This document shows positions 12,268-23,042 of a stretch of DNA of 64,000 nt, one piece after another. The notes under the pieces were generated by a model. That model did no database searches. It was not told where the DNA came from and was given only the letters and a program-made list of their open reading frames with translations. The DNA is taken from NCBI GenBank assembly GCA_037039685.1, contig JAWNGF010000005.1:3286001-3350000 (forward strand). Direction: 5' to 3'. Every line of letters begins with the position of its first letter. The stretch's first letter is position 1. The stretch comes from Ceratobasidium sp. AG-K. Its lineage: Eukaryota > Basidiomycota > Agaricomycetes > Cantharellales > Ceratobasidiaceae. Position numbers and translations under genes: made by a program.

Positions 12268-13361
12268 ATGTGCCTCTTGCCACTAGAAATACTGGTTTTG
12301 GTTGCCCAAGAACTAAAGTCTTATCCATGGTCGCTATTAAACCTCTCCTTGGTTACTTCAACCGCACACTCCCTACTATGTCCGATGCTCTACCAGCAAG
12401 TGCAACTAAATTCCGCCAGTTCTGTGCTCTCGTTTTGCCAAACAATTACCGTCAGTCGTCCGCAGAATGCGAAACATACCCTTGAGCTTGCAGTAGGTCA
12501 ATTCGATTGGGGTGGCGATGCAATAGACTATGTATTGCAGAAAAATCTCGTACCTCACGTTCGAAGCGCTCTCCAAGTTACTACTAATCTCCGATCATTA
12601 TCTCTCGCAATCACACGGAAATGTTTAAACGTCTTGCTGAATGGTCTCAAGGCTCCATTCAAGCTGACTAGCTTCGCTCACTCTGGTGCTTACTCTGTTC
12701 CATTGATGCAATTTTTGGCGACGCAACCTTCGATTACCGAGCTCCGCTGGAACACTCCCATGAATGACCGCGTCTACTATCAATTGCGAAGCTTATTAGC
12801 GGAAAAACCAAACTTTCTGCCGAGCTTACAGCGACTGGTCGGGCCGCTTGATGCTGTGGCTGCGCTGGGCCCTTCAGGACCGGTTACTCAAGTCGGGATC
12901 CTGTATCAGTGGCGGACAAATTGGGCAAAGCACTCCAGACCACTTACGCAAACTGTAGCTCCGATTCAATCCATTTGCTTAGCATTGACTGGCCAAGCTT
13001 GGTCTCATTGGGATGATTTTATTTTGGAAGCTCGACAGACCGGCCTGTGCTTGACTCTGAAGAAAATCCAGGTTATAGAAATGCTTCCCGTATGTATATT
13101 TTTTCTTGATTGCTTTGAAAGTCCTTCACACATGTTTAGAGCATCGTTGGTTTAATGCCGGGCTGGGGCATTCGGCCAGACGCTCTCTCAGAATTTACGG
13201 CCCTCGAACGCCTAGAAATCCTTCGCATGGAGGGCATTCATGTTTCAGATCAAACGATTCGCACATGGCTGCTCGGAATGCAAAGAGGGGAGCTAACAGA
13301 CTGGTCCGTCTTTGCTCCTTCACTGAAATCCGTGGTAGTGTACGGTTATGGGTTGAATTGA
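12268..13361 (+). CDS. F-box-like protein with LRR-like body
   Basis: Start ATG at 12268-12270 gives MCLLPLEILVLVAQELKSYP, an F-box-like helix (LPxEIL..VAQEL) that normally docks on Skp1 in SCF ubiquitin ligases. The rest (about 330 residues) has repeated leucine-rich strands (NLRSLSLAI, SITELRW, FLPSLQRLVGPL, LERLEILRM) as in the expanded F-box/LRR-like families of Agaricomycetes, where the body would bind target proteins. One intron at about 13092-13140 joins the long first exon to the second, which ends VFAPSLKSVVVYGYGLN and stops at 13359-13361. It is flanked by two paralogs in the same direction. Function in protein turnover is inferred from the family; targets are unknown. Confidence 0.7.
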
Positions 13362-13589
13362 AAAGTTGTTTATCATGATTTTACTTCAAGTGGTGGATTG
13401 TCCGTATTCGACACCCTCAGAGGAACTCAAATCTAATTCTATGAACATTTGCTAGCGCACCTTAATCATGGTGTGATAAGTTGTGTTATAAATCAGAGTA
13501 CATGGTATTTCACTTGATCGCATACATCGGCTTTAATGAAGAGGGAGGTGGTGGCCACGTGACTCATGCTCTCTCATTTCTCAGCAATC

Positions 13590-14694
13590 ATGCACGTTTT
13601 GCCACCGGAGATACTCCTCCTAATTGCTCAAGAGCTGCAAGCATATCCCAGGTCGCTGATGAACCTTTGCATGATCGACACGTTAGCGCATCTATTTTTA
13701 TGTCCAATTTTGTATAGTCAGGTCCAGCTCAATTCTTCCAAGTCTGTGCTCGTTTTCTGTCAAACAATAACTGTACATCGGCCACTATACGCCAATCATG
13801 TCCTGGCGCTTCGCATTGGACGCTTCACCTGGGACGCGGACACAGAATCTTTGGGCTTCAGACTAGACAGGAATCTTGTACCAGTTGTTCGTAATGCGCT
13901 CGGGGCCACATTTAACCTCCAAGCCTTATCGCTCACGATCACGCGCCCAGCTCTCAATCTTTTGCTGGCTGACTTCAAGCCCCCTTTTGAACTCACGAAT
14001 TTTGCTCATTCTGGTAGCTTCTCGTCTCCGCTGAGGCGATTCCTCGCAAATCAGACCTCCATTACAGAGCTGCATTGGAATGCTTCTGTGCATAGCAGAT
14101 CTGGCCAACTTCTTCGTGAATTGGCACAAGCGGATCTGGAATTTCTCCCTCAACTAGCAAGGGTGACTGGCCCTCTCAACGTTGTGGCGACATTGATACC
14201 ACGACGGCGTGTTAATAGTCTCGCTATACTTTATGAGCCCCCGTCGCGAGTAGACTGGACACTATTATCCAATTCAGTTAACAAGGGAGCTGTTCCTATT
14301 ATTTCCATTCAATTAGCGATGAAGCACCAAGTATGGGATTGCTGGAGGGATTTCCTTTCTAGCTTTTGTGCGAGTGGGCAAAGCTCTACATTGAAGGTGC
14401 TACACCTAATAGCAACTCGTGTAGGTAACTCGGCTCTTCAACTAAGTTTCTCCGCCTTAAATAATTATTCAGTACAGTCCGGACCTAAAGGAGGGCTGGT
14501 GCATATATCCCAATCAACTCGTTGGGTTTAATGCGTTGGAGTATCTGGAAGTCTCGTATGAGGGCAGGCGTCGGGTTTCAACACAGGAACTTGAAAATTG
14601 GACCGAGTTCCGGTCCATAGGGCGGTTAGATAGCTGGAGTTCGAACCTCCCTTCGTTGAAGTCGGTAGTTTTATTTGGTTATGAATTGAAGTGA
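13590..14694 (+). CDS. F-box-like protein with LRR-like body, tandem paralog
   Basis: The ATG at 13590 (MHVLPPEILLLIAQELQ) is chosen because it aligns with the start of the paralog at 12268; an in-frame ATG at 13566 would add eight residues without paralog support. The F-box-like head is closer to consensus (LPPEILLLIAQEL) than in its neighbour. The body has the same layout: LILYSQVQLN-type strand, LQALSLTIT, SITELHW, FLPQLARVTGPLNVV, then an intron at about 14426-14474 and a last exon with LEYLEVSYEG and NLPSLKSVVLFGYELK before the stop at 14692-14694. The two intact genes diverge clearly along their length, so the duplication is not recent. Role as an SCF substrate receptor is inferred. Confidence 0.7.
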
Positions 14695-14823
14695 ACTTGG
14701 GTAATGCTAACCAATTTACTCGGGGCCAACTTCAATTTATCAATCTTGAAACAGATCGTGACTTTGATACAGCGACTAAAAATCTAATGCCACCATTCCA
14801 TTGATTATATCTTACCAGGTGCT

Positions 14824-17800
14824 TTAATTCAACTTGGCCGTGGAGGTGGGCGCAGCGTAAGGCTGGAGAAATGCAACTGTCGTGTATTCGCACTTCCCAA
14901 ACATATCGCAATCGATCTCCGACTTCAACTGGCTCGAGAGGCAGTTGTATAGGCACCCATTCCTTACGTTACAACTTTGGAATTCCTGTATCATCTCTTG
15001 TGAGAAACTGGTTGAAATTTTTGATCGATTGAGGAGACTGCTTACCTGAGGAAGACACTGGGGTCCGAATGCACAACAGTACTTGCCGGATGGTGATCTA
15101 TCAAACCCAGGCGCAATCAAAAAATATCACAATTATCCTTTTTTAAAGATAACTCACTTGGCCAGGGAATTTGTCTGGTTGCAGGTTCCACATGGGTTCC
15201 CGCCCCAAGCACTGAAATTGCCGCTGGGGAAGACATACGCTGGCGGATCGTAATAGCTGGGAGGAAACTCTGCACGATCTGTATTTTTATGCTAGAGATA
15301 AAAACCATGAGCTTGCAGTCTGGGCAAAGATCGTAGAAAATTCTAGGACATACCATGTCGCAGTTCTTGGTACCACGAAGTTGACGCCTCGCAGATCCCA
15401 AGAATCGAGCAGCATTCTCTCGAGGTACAGTTAATGCAAGGGCTCGGTACGGTAGTTGGCGGTGATATAGGCGTGATTGTCCACTATGTAGCGGGGTTGT
15501 CAGCGGATTGACTGAGGTATACGGTTGAGTACCTACCGTCGGCGTGGCAGATGTGCTAGGTTTTACGACTCCGCTATCCCCAATGCAATTCTCTTGACAC
15601 CCCTACCCATTCTTGTACGTTAAATGGCCCATATGTTGATTGAAATGAACTTACATTTGCTCGTTGGCAAATTTCTGCTTTTTGTCATACGCTCCGCATA
15701 ACGGTACTTGACGTTTAAGCGAGATTAGAAACCAGAAATATCCACATCGGGGATCTACTCGCAAGCTGTGGGATTATTTCCACTCGGCACTTGAGGAAGC
15801 GTAGAGTTGCCTTGGGCAGAGCACACTAGAGATGAGAGCTGCAGAGCATCACAGTTGGTTCATTGGTTGATAGACTTCCACTCGTCGAGGGACATGGCAA
15901 CCTTTGTCGCAAGGTCATCTGGCCTTTTGGTCAGTCGAGTAATCAGAATGATGGAGACTGGATGGCGAACGTACAGCAAGTATCCCCTTGAACGACTTGG
16001 ATAAGCTTAGGGCAGATCGAGATATAGGGGCTGTATGAACACAGCGAGCTGCCGACTGTTGGAGCGTTGCAGTTTAGACTAGGGTTGAGACTCTTGAGTT
16101 GAGTGCTTGTGAGCGAATTCTTGGCAGCGATGTCTAGATTTCACTTGGTTAGCCTCGGCTAAATGAAGCTGCGGGCCAAACCTACTTTGACAAGTATCCC
16201 CTGGTACGATCTAGAAGCGTGCATTAGTTTAGCCGTGGTAATACGAGTGGCAAATCATACCGTATACTGCCTCGTGTAAGACGTCGTTGGGGTTCCAGTT
16301 AATCTGGGAGCCGTACAAATTACCTCCTGCAAGGGAAATATCAAATAAGTACACCACGTCAATAAGAAACAATGAGGTCCTAGCACGTACATTAACATTA
16401 ACATTAGAACACTGTGCATTTACGTTTGAATTGAGAGCAAGCAAATTCGATAGTGACAGCTTGAGCGAATCAGCGATTTTCTGGCAGCCACCTTCTTTCC
16501 CAGTGATCTAAAATGACAAGAACATTTAGTTAGAGTCTACGGGTAGAACTTAAACAGCAGGAACCTTCCTGATAAACTGAGCTACAATCGTGCTTTGGAG
16601 AATCGACACATAAGGCTTGACCACTGATAATGTTGGAACATGCCGCATTGATGGTAGGGTTTAGCTACGATGGCCCATTCAGCGCACTTTAGTATTGGAG
16701 CATTGGAGCTCACGATTCCGAGCCAGTATCTGGAAATTCCAGCTCTGGCACCGATCTTATCACACGTGTCGCCCGACTGAATCGGGGTGAGGCGAGTACA
16801 AGCCGTCGAAGTCGGAGCGGCTAGACATTGAGGGGTTGAATTCCGGGCAAAAGTGAGCACGGCAGGAAAATTTACCGGCTGATGTGGTAGTCTGAGTCAC
16901 GCTTGTAGTATCAGTAGCTATCAAACATATAATTTTACGACGGTTCTATTCCGAACATTGCCAACTACATACTTCAGCCCTTGATACACAAACTCATTCC
17001 CACTCCCAAGGCACAATCTGATCCAACGTTCGGGTTGTTGGTGATGAGTTGGTCGGTCGTAATTGAGTTTGCAGTTGCGATGGCGTAGCAGGTATCACCC
17101 GACTTGACGGTGTATACGGGCTATGTGAGTGAGTTCCGTTAATGTTGAAATTCTGACTGGACGGGGATAAACTGCGGACTGACCTGGCAGTTGTACGAGG
17201 CACTAGTAAGGCATAGGATCTGCCCAATGGATAGAGCGTTACAGTTCAGACCAGGGTTCAGGCGAGTCAGTTGGTAGTTGGAGATCTTGTTGGTGACGGC
17301 GATGGCGTTGCAGCTTTACGAAATAACATCTGTTGGACAAAGTCGACATAATATTGCACAGGACTCACTTGTCGCCGGACTTAACCGAGTAGGTCTTTGT
17401 GCAAGCTACAGTTCCTATTATCGAAAGGAGTTTAGAAAGCTAAAGTGAACATTTTGAAGAGAATGTACCTGAAGGCGCTGCGGAGCTCGAGGTTCGCGCT
17501 GGAAGTGAAATATCAGGCGTTGAAATGCGGCGTTGAGTGCGTCGAACTTACTCGCAGACGTCGATGTAGCCGTGGTCCCGCCCGCTACACAAATAACTTG
17601 ACCCGGCTGTTCCACAGAGTCAGACGTTTATCAATTAGGGTTAATGTCTCGAACGAACCTGGATCGCACATGCAGTTCCGAGCTGAGGGTTATTGGCGAC
17701 TGAGTGGAATTGGTCAGAACGCACTTATCCGGGCAGATAAGTAACTCACTGAGTTTATCTGTCGTGATCCCATACGAGTTAGCAATGGCCCAACACCCGT

Positions 17801-18249
17801 CTCCTGACTTGACGGTGTATACCGGCTGTAGAATGATTTGAGACAATGGTTGAGTTATGAACTTTGGAAGCTGACCTGGCAATTATACGTTGAGTCTGGT
17901 CGTGCGGTAAGTTTAGTTCATCGAATTGGAATATCATTTACATACCGACGACGCAAAGTGATTGACCGACGCTTAGAGCATTACAGTTCAACGAAGGATT
18001 TAGCTTGGTGAGCTGATACGAGCTGATGCTATTCTTTTGAGGGATCAAAAGGCAGGTATCGCCACTAACGACCTAGAGGCGTACTCAGAGGTTAAAATAT
18101 AAACAAAAATCATCGAGCATTGGCGTACCTTATAGGTCTTCGTACAAGTCGCGTCGGCCGCTGTCAAACGTTGAACGAGTATGCAAACAACGTCAAAAAC
18201 CCCACTCACAGAGGGCGAATGCCAGCACAGCAACAGTCCAGAGCAGCAT
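14824..18249 (-). CDS. Secreted multi-LysM protein (chitin/GlcNAc-binding)
   Basis: Starts at the ATG at 18247-18249 with a short signal peptide (MLLWTVAVLAFAL). It continues with a chain of LysM units, each with the VxSGDTC start and the LNxxLNC / xGQxLC end. Clear units are VVSGDTCLLIPQKNSISSYQ (~18000-18070), YTVKSGDGCWAIANSYGITT (~17770-17830), YSVKSGDKC..NKISNYQLTRLNP (~17220-17400), YTVKSGDTCYAIATANSITT (~17040-17120) and PIQSGDTCDKIGARAGIS (~16730-16790), plus weaker units at ~16430-16500 and ~16000-16200. Two LysM types alternate. The C-terminal third is Cys-rich without LysM and ends PYAAPTSTAKLN. About 15 short introns. Fungal LysM proteins bind chitin oligomers and can hide or shield them from plant receptors; that role is inferred here. 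It is divergent from a chitinase-like gene 300 bp away. Some exon joins in the C-terminal third are uncertain. Confidence 0.75.
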
Positions 18250-18549
18250 ATCGATAGTCGGATGAAGCATGAACTTGCCTCTGCGACTAGTATTTAATTC
18301 CAAGGCCCATCCAGGACTTTGCAGCTGAGATGCCCATCTGAGGTCGGCTGGCGGCCGAAATGACCGGTTCTAGTCATGTTCTGATCACCACGCGAACATC
18401 ACGCTCACGGTGAGTCGGCTTCAGGGTCTCGTGATCGCCAAGCAGGACCCCGAAACTCTCATCATTTCGACCACGACGAGCCGGTCTCCGAAAGTCCACT
18501 ATAATGTATTCAAACCAAAGTATCCAGTCAAAGTGCCCCTGTCGCAACC
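18250..18549. promoter_or_regulatory. Divergent promoter between LysM gene and chitinase-like gene
   Basis: Only 300 bp separate the start of the multi-LysM gene (minus) from the start of the GH18-like gene (plus). A shared two-way control region is likely, given that both products would act on chitin. No specific operator could be identified. Confidence 0.4.
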
Positions 18550-21040
18550 ATGGGAGCATCGCGGGTTATTTCGTCTCTGTTGTTCCTTGTGTAACTCGCT
18601 ACTGCCCAAGGAAGTTCGTACTTTTCTCCACTGATGCCACACGGACTAATGCCTTCTAGCATCGTGCGGCTCACAAGCCAAAGGAGCACTTTGTCCTGAC
18701 AAGCAGGTATGGATCACATTTTTCTCATTGGTGACCAGTGGCGTCTAAGCTTTTGACAGTGTTGTAGCCAGTATGGATTTTGTGGAACTACAAGTGACTT
18801 TTGTTTAACATCGAAACGATGCCAAAGTCGTTGCGTAAGTAGAGGTGTCGCTCGAATTTCCCATTATTCACTTGTTCTGATGACTTTAGATCAACGATGG
18901 TCCGCCGCCTCCGCCCGCTGGCCCTCAAGCACCGATGATTGATACATCCAAGCTGTATAAACCGCCTGCAGGAACATTTAACGATCGGTAAGCGATCGAA
19001 GTATCTCGGACTTTGAGCGGGCAGACTGACGACTTAATAGACGCCTTGTAGCATACTTCTCGAACTTGGCTCAGTATCGTGGTCTGGACCCATCGATTCC
19101 AGGTTGCAAGAATGATTCGCAGTTTGTAAGTCTCTCGGCTAGGACATCTAAGGGGACATACTGACCATCAGCCGGCTACCGGAACACATCAACCCCCATT
19201 TGTATACCCATATTAACTACGGCAGGTCTTCATATTTTATTCCCCGTCGCGACTGACCCCCATGAATAGCGTTTGTGTTCATGGCCGAAAGTTAGCAGTC
19301 GTCTCGAGTGATTGGTTCCTTCTCACCTGTTTTCCAAATCGGATTATTCAACCCTCCCTCACGAATACGACGACGACGACCTGTCCCTGCGTATGAACCG
19401 ATGGGTGCACAAGCTCAATCCCAACTGTAAAGCATAGTTCTCGGTCGGAGGGTGGTCCATGAACGATGATAAGTCTTCCCATTCTCTGCCTATTATTTTG
19501 TCTAATTTTGAAATATATTTCTACGCGCCTCCAAGTATACCGGCGGAATAGACTATACCCCCTTCTTCTCGCGGATGGCATCTTCGGCAGCGAGCCGAAA
19601 GACGTTCATCGACTCGTCGATCAAGTGGGCGAGAAACTTGGAATTTGATGGGATTGACATTGTATGTCGCTCCCCAGCTTGTTCAGGATACATATCTAAT
19701 TATAGAATGGACTTTAGGATTGGGAGTTTGTTGGAGACCCGAAACGCGGCGGGTCCCCTGCTGACAAGGCTAACTTCAACGCGTTGTGGGGGTCTTTAAT
19801 GATATTTTCGACAATGCACACTAATTGGCTTGGCAGAGCGAAAGAGCTACGCGCAGCCTGCAAAGCTGAAGCGGCTTCGTCTGGTAAACCTGAGCTCATC
19901 TTGACAGTGGCCGCTCCCGCAAGACCTGAGCACATTGGATACATCGATCCCAAGGCTCGTCCCTTCGCCCAGGGATTGTCATAATTTAATTCGTTTGCCA
20001 TACTAGACCATTGCTCAGCATTTCGATTGGCTAAAGTGCGCATTTCTTCCATCCTTCTTATACCAAACTGACTCTAAATTCACGCAGCCTGATGACATAC
20101 GAGTACGCCCAATATTCCTCTTTTTTATTAGCTGTGTTGTTGACCCTATACCACAGCTTTTACGGAAACTAGGACAATGTCGTCGAGAACCAGGCGTCCA
20201 TCATCGATCAACGGAAGAGTGACTGGTCATTCACACCCGCGATCGACATGTACTTGAAAGCAGGCGTCCCGGCAAAGCAACTCGTTGCTGGCCTTCCCCT
20301 CTACGGGCGCGTATGGACTCCCACCGACCCCAAACAAAACACACCGGGGTCCCCTGGGACAGCTGGGATTGCAGGGCGCTGCACGGGCTAAAAAGGGTAC
20401 CTGTCATATTTCGAGATTGACGAGATTCACAAGGCTCAAGATGGTGGTGGATAATATTGGGTTCCGGGGAATGGGTATTGCTTGGTGGGTTCGAGTGTAT
20501 TTTCGGAGAAGCGGGTCTAACCTCTTCTAGCTTTTTGACAACCAATGGGTGGGATATGACGACGCAGCGTATGTGAACTGGGGATCGGGTAATGGGATGT
20601 GCTAGAGCGCTGCATTCATCCAGGTCCTTCACAGCCAAGATGGATATCATCAATGAAAAGGGACTAGGAGGTGCTATGGTTAGTTTTCGCCAACTGACTT
20701 GATACACAGGCTAACATGTCATTTAGCTGTGGGCGGTTGACCAAGGTACAAAGGATTTCGCTCTCACCAAGACTCTCACAAAGTATGTCCCCCACTCTTT
20801 CCGTAGCTTTCCTGATTTTTCGCTTTTAGTGCTTTCCGCTCGTGCCCCAAGGACGGCGACTGGCCCGCTAGTCTAACGGGAAAGCTCGTTGAAATCGAGT
20901 GCGGTGATGCGCCTGACTTCTACCGGACGAGAGAATGTGGAGATGATGGCAAATGGAAATCGCCAAGTAACATACAATGCCTCGTCAGCAGACAGGTCAC
21001 TGCAATGCAGCAGACTGCCGAGGACCTTTGCATAGAGTAA
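18550..21040 (+). pseudogene. CBM18-GH18 class V chitinase-like gene with in-frame stops
   Basis: The layout is that of a secreted chitinase. Signal peptide MGASRVISSLLFLV..LATAQG; chitin-binding type 1 (hevein/CBM18) domain CCSQYGFCGTTSDFC at about 18760-18805; linker DGPPPPPAGPQ; GH18 barrel with YTHINY, FSVGGWSMND (~19438-19468), FDGIDI-DWE (intact DxxDxDxE catalytic motif, split by an intron at ~19665-19718), LMTYEYAQ (~20090), QLVAGLPLYGRVW (~20280) and AMLWAVDQ (~20675-20740); then a Cys-rich tail CPKDGDWPASLTGKL ending at 21040. Three in-frame stops break it: TAA inside the signal peptide after FLV, TAG directly before FSVGGW, and TAA before KGYLSYFEID. One junction near 19205 would need a GC donor and one near 19470 has no clean donor. 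Probably a recent pseudogene; sequencing error at three places is less likely. Confidence 0.7.
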
Positions 21041-22117
21041 AAGGGAATGACACGTCGATTGATAACTGGAGTTGGAGAATGATTGAATGTAAATTCCTTC
21101 CATTGAAAGCCTGAATGAAGATTTGTTTATACGTGGTTATTCATTGAGCTTTGAATACCCTTTCTCAACTTATTGAAACGGCTTATGAGACCATGTCACT
21201 TGGAGTGAGCATGAGAATTCAAGCGACTACTCTCGCCGAGTGGAAATCACGTGTAAAATCGGTCCCAATGCACGCCTTGGGTGAGCAGGCAGAAAATTAT
21301 CAGACCTGGTCAATGTTACGGCAATAGCAGACTCATGATCCCCAATGTTAAACAGAAGGCCGACCTGCATGTGCAACTCCCATCACCTATACGCTTCGGC
21401 TCAAGCGAGGGCGATCCATCCCAATCACTCTTGATGCCAACATAGGGCATGAGCTGAATCAGCCCGTCCATATTTAGAGCATGCACAATAACAATTCTAT
21501 CAGGGGTGGGAAACCTTGGCACAGTGGCATATACCCGAGCTTCTACCAAGAAAGGTAAATTACGAGACACCGTAGGCGAGCCACGTCTGCTGGTCCAAAC
21601 TGAGCCTAGAGCCTCTGCACCCTCAATTATCATACTCTGCTATCGAAACCTTCCGTTGATAATGCCCTGGTGTTTCGGGAGTATCCAGTTGGGGTAGCCC
21701 GCCGAGCAAGGCACACCTAAGTGCGATGCTCCGCATCATGGTACTGCCGACTCGGAGCGCCCATGAGAACCATATCCTCCGGCTTGGACACCCTAATTGA
21801 GTAGGTAGCCCAGATACAGAGTGGTCCCATGCATACGTCGAGCCCTTCTCGCTGGCAAGCATCGAGAAAATTGATCTGTTCGTGGGCGTTTGGATGGACT
21901 GTCTGGGGTCCTCTGATCGACCATTTTACTCGATTAGTATGCCATCAACACACATTAGTCCTCTCGTCATGCCACCAAATGGTCAGGCTGAGAAATGCGT
22001 TGGCCGATATAGCCGGCGACATTTCCGTGTGTCTTCGATGAGCGCTATCATCTCAATCCGCCGCTTGGACTTTGAGTAAAACAGCTCCAGTCCGGGGGTG
22101 TAGTCTCTGTGCCTACA
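21041..22117. other. Intergenic region with unassigned minus-strand ORF pieces
   Basis: About 1.1 kb. The minus strand at ~21316-21900 has two ORF pieces (for example HPNAHEQINFLDACQREGLD and RVYATVPRFPTPDRIVIVHA) that look protein-like in composition but match no family I recognise and are broken by stops. They may be remains of a gene. Nothing else supported. Confidence 0.35.
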
Positions 22118-22672
22118 ATGCGCATTTTCTCTTCCTTTGCAGTCCTCGGGCTGCTATACATCGCTCGAGGGGGCGAGCTCGACTCGTTCTCTGGCGATAG
22201 TGCTCGACAAATTCGGGAGAACCTCCGTGATCGTAACTCGTCTAGTGTCTCTGGCTTCTCTGACTCTGATCCCAGTCCCCCGTCCAACGCACCCCCTGAC
22301 TTGCCCCCTGCGTTTCAAAAGGTGCAAGAGCGCTCCGAGCATCACAACCGTACGTTTGATAAACTGGATACTAATAGTGACGGGTATATCGATGCCGGCG
22401 GGATCCTCAAGTCGCTCGAATTCTGGTTGGGAGATGCACATTCGGTGCGCAGGGTACTTCGCACCTTTGGGATCCAGGAAATCGACGAAACGATGGAGGG
22501 GCACACCCCTGGTAGTATATCTCCTCCTTGCGATCGCGTTTTTGCCAATTCTAATGAATATACCAATAGAAAAAACGGATGGCCAAACCCCAGTTTCTCG
22601 ACATTGCGGAACGTCGGCCAATGGAAGGTAGCGAACAAAGTTCTCACTGTCCGGCAGTTCAAGACAAGATAG
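22118..22672 (+). CDS. Small putative secreted EF-hand protein
   Basis: The ATG at 22118 (MRIFSSFAVLGLLYIARG) starts a hydrophobic leader that could be a signal peptide or anchor. A Ser/Asp/Pro-rich stretch follows (residues ~30-75), then one clear calcium-binding EF-hand loop, DTNSDGYIDAGG, within FDKLDTNSDGYID (residues ~88-100). The canonical D-x-D/N-x-D-G spacing is kept. The frame runs open to 22672, but after about residue 140 the sequence loses any family character. An unrecognised intron near 22510 and a different C-terminus are possible. Similar single EF-hand heads occur in calcium-regulated carrier and signalling proteins, none of which is recognisable downstream, so the gene may be truncated. 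Confidence 0.4.
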   Translation: MRIFSSFAVLGLLYIARGGELDSFSGDSARQIRENLRDRNSSSVSGFSDSDPSPPSNAPPDLPPAFQKVQERSEHHNRTFDKLDTNSDGYIDAGGILKSLEFWLGDAHSVRRVLRTFGIQEIDETMEGHTPGSISPPCDRVFANSNEYTNRKNGWPNPSFSTLRNVGQWKVANKVLTVRQFKTR

Positions 22673-23042
22673 AGAGCTGTGACTTTCCACTTGACGATAC
22701 GACAATATCTTGGCGCATATACCCTAGTTTGCGTGGTTTAGAGTTGTCACCCTTCCACTCCCTGTTTGTATCAGTTACCGCGAAGCCATTCGACATCAAT
22801 ACTAGGTCCGATTACGCCGTCAAGTCTTTACCCAAAACAATACGTTGTCGGTCAACTCTGGGGATCCTCGTAAATGAGTTCGTCGTCAACCTGTGTGAGG
22901 GTGCGAATTCGTTCTCTGCTGGTCGGTAGCTCAACCTTCACCCAAAGTTTGTCAAAAAATCAATTGCGCTAATATATTGCTACAAACAATGGGAGCTCAT
23001 ACACGTGTCTATCATTTTCCTTGCTAGAGCCTTGGTCACCAC
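22673..23042. other. Gap, nothing recognised
   Basis: About 370 bp between the EF-hand ORF and the 3' end of the questin-oxidase-like gene. An open frame continues here but has no domain signal. The genes converge, so terminators of both are expected. Confidence 0.4.

Noticed and set aside
19381..19450. Treating GTAAAGCATAG in the chitinase-like gene as a tiny intron that would remove the stop
   Set aside because: Eleven bases is far too short for splicing and has no branch site; the stop is taken as real.
19790..19838. Frameshift in the chitinase-like gene after NALWG
   Set aside because: A 45-nt GT..CTAAT..AG intron explains the extra codons, so it is not counted as a lesion.
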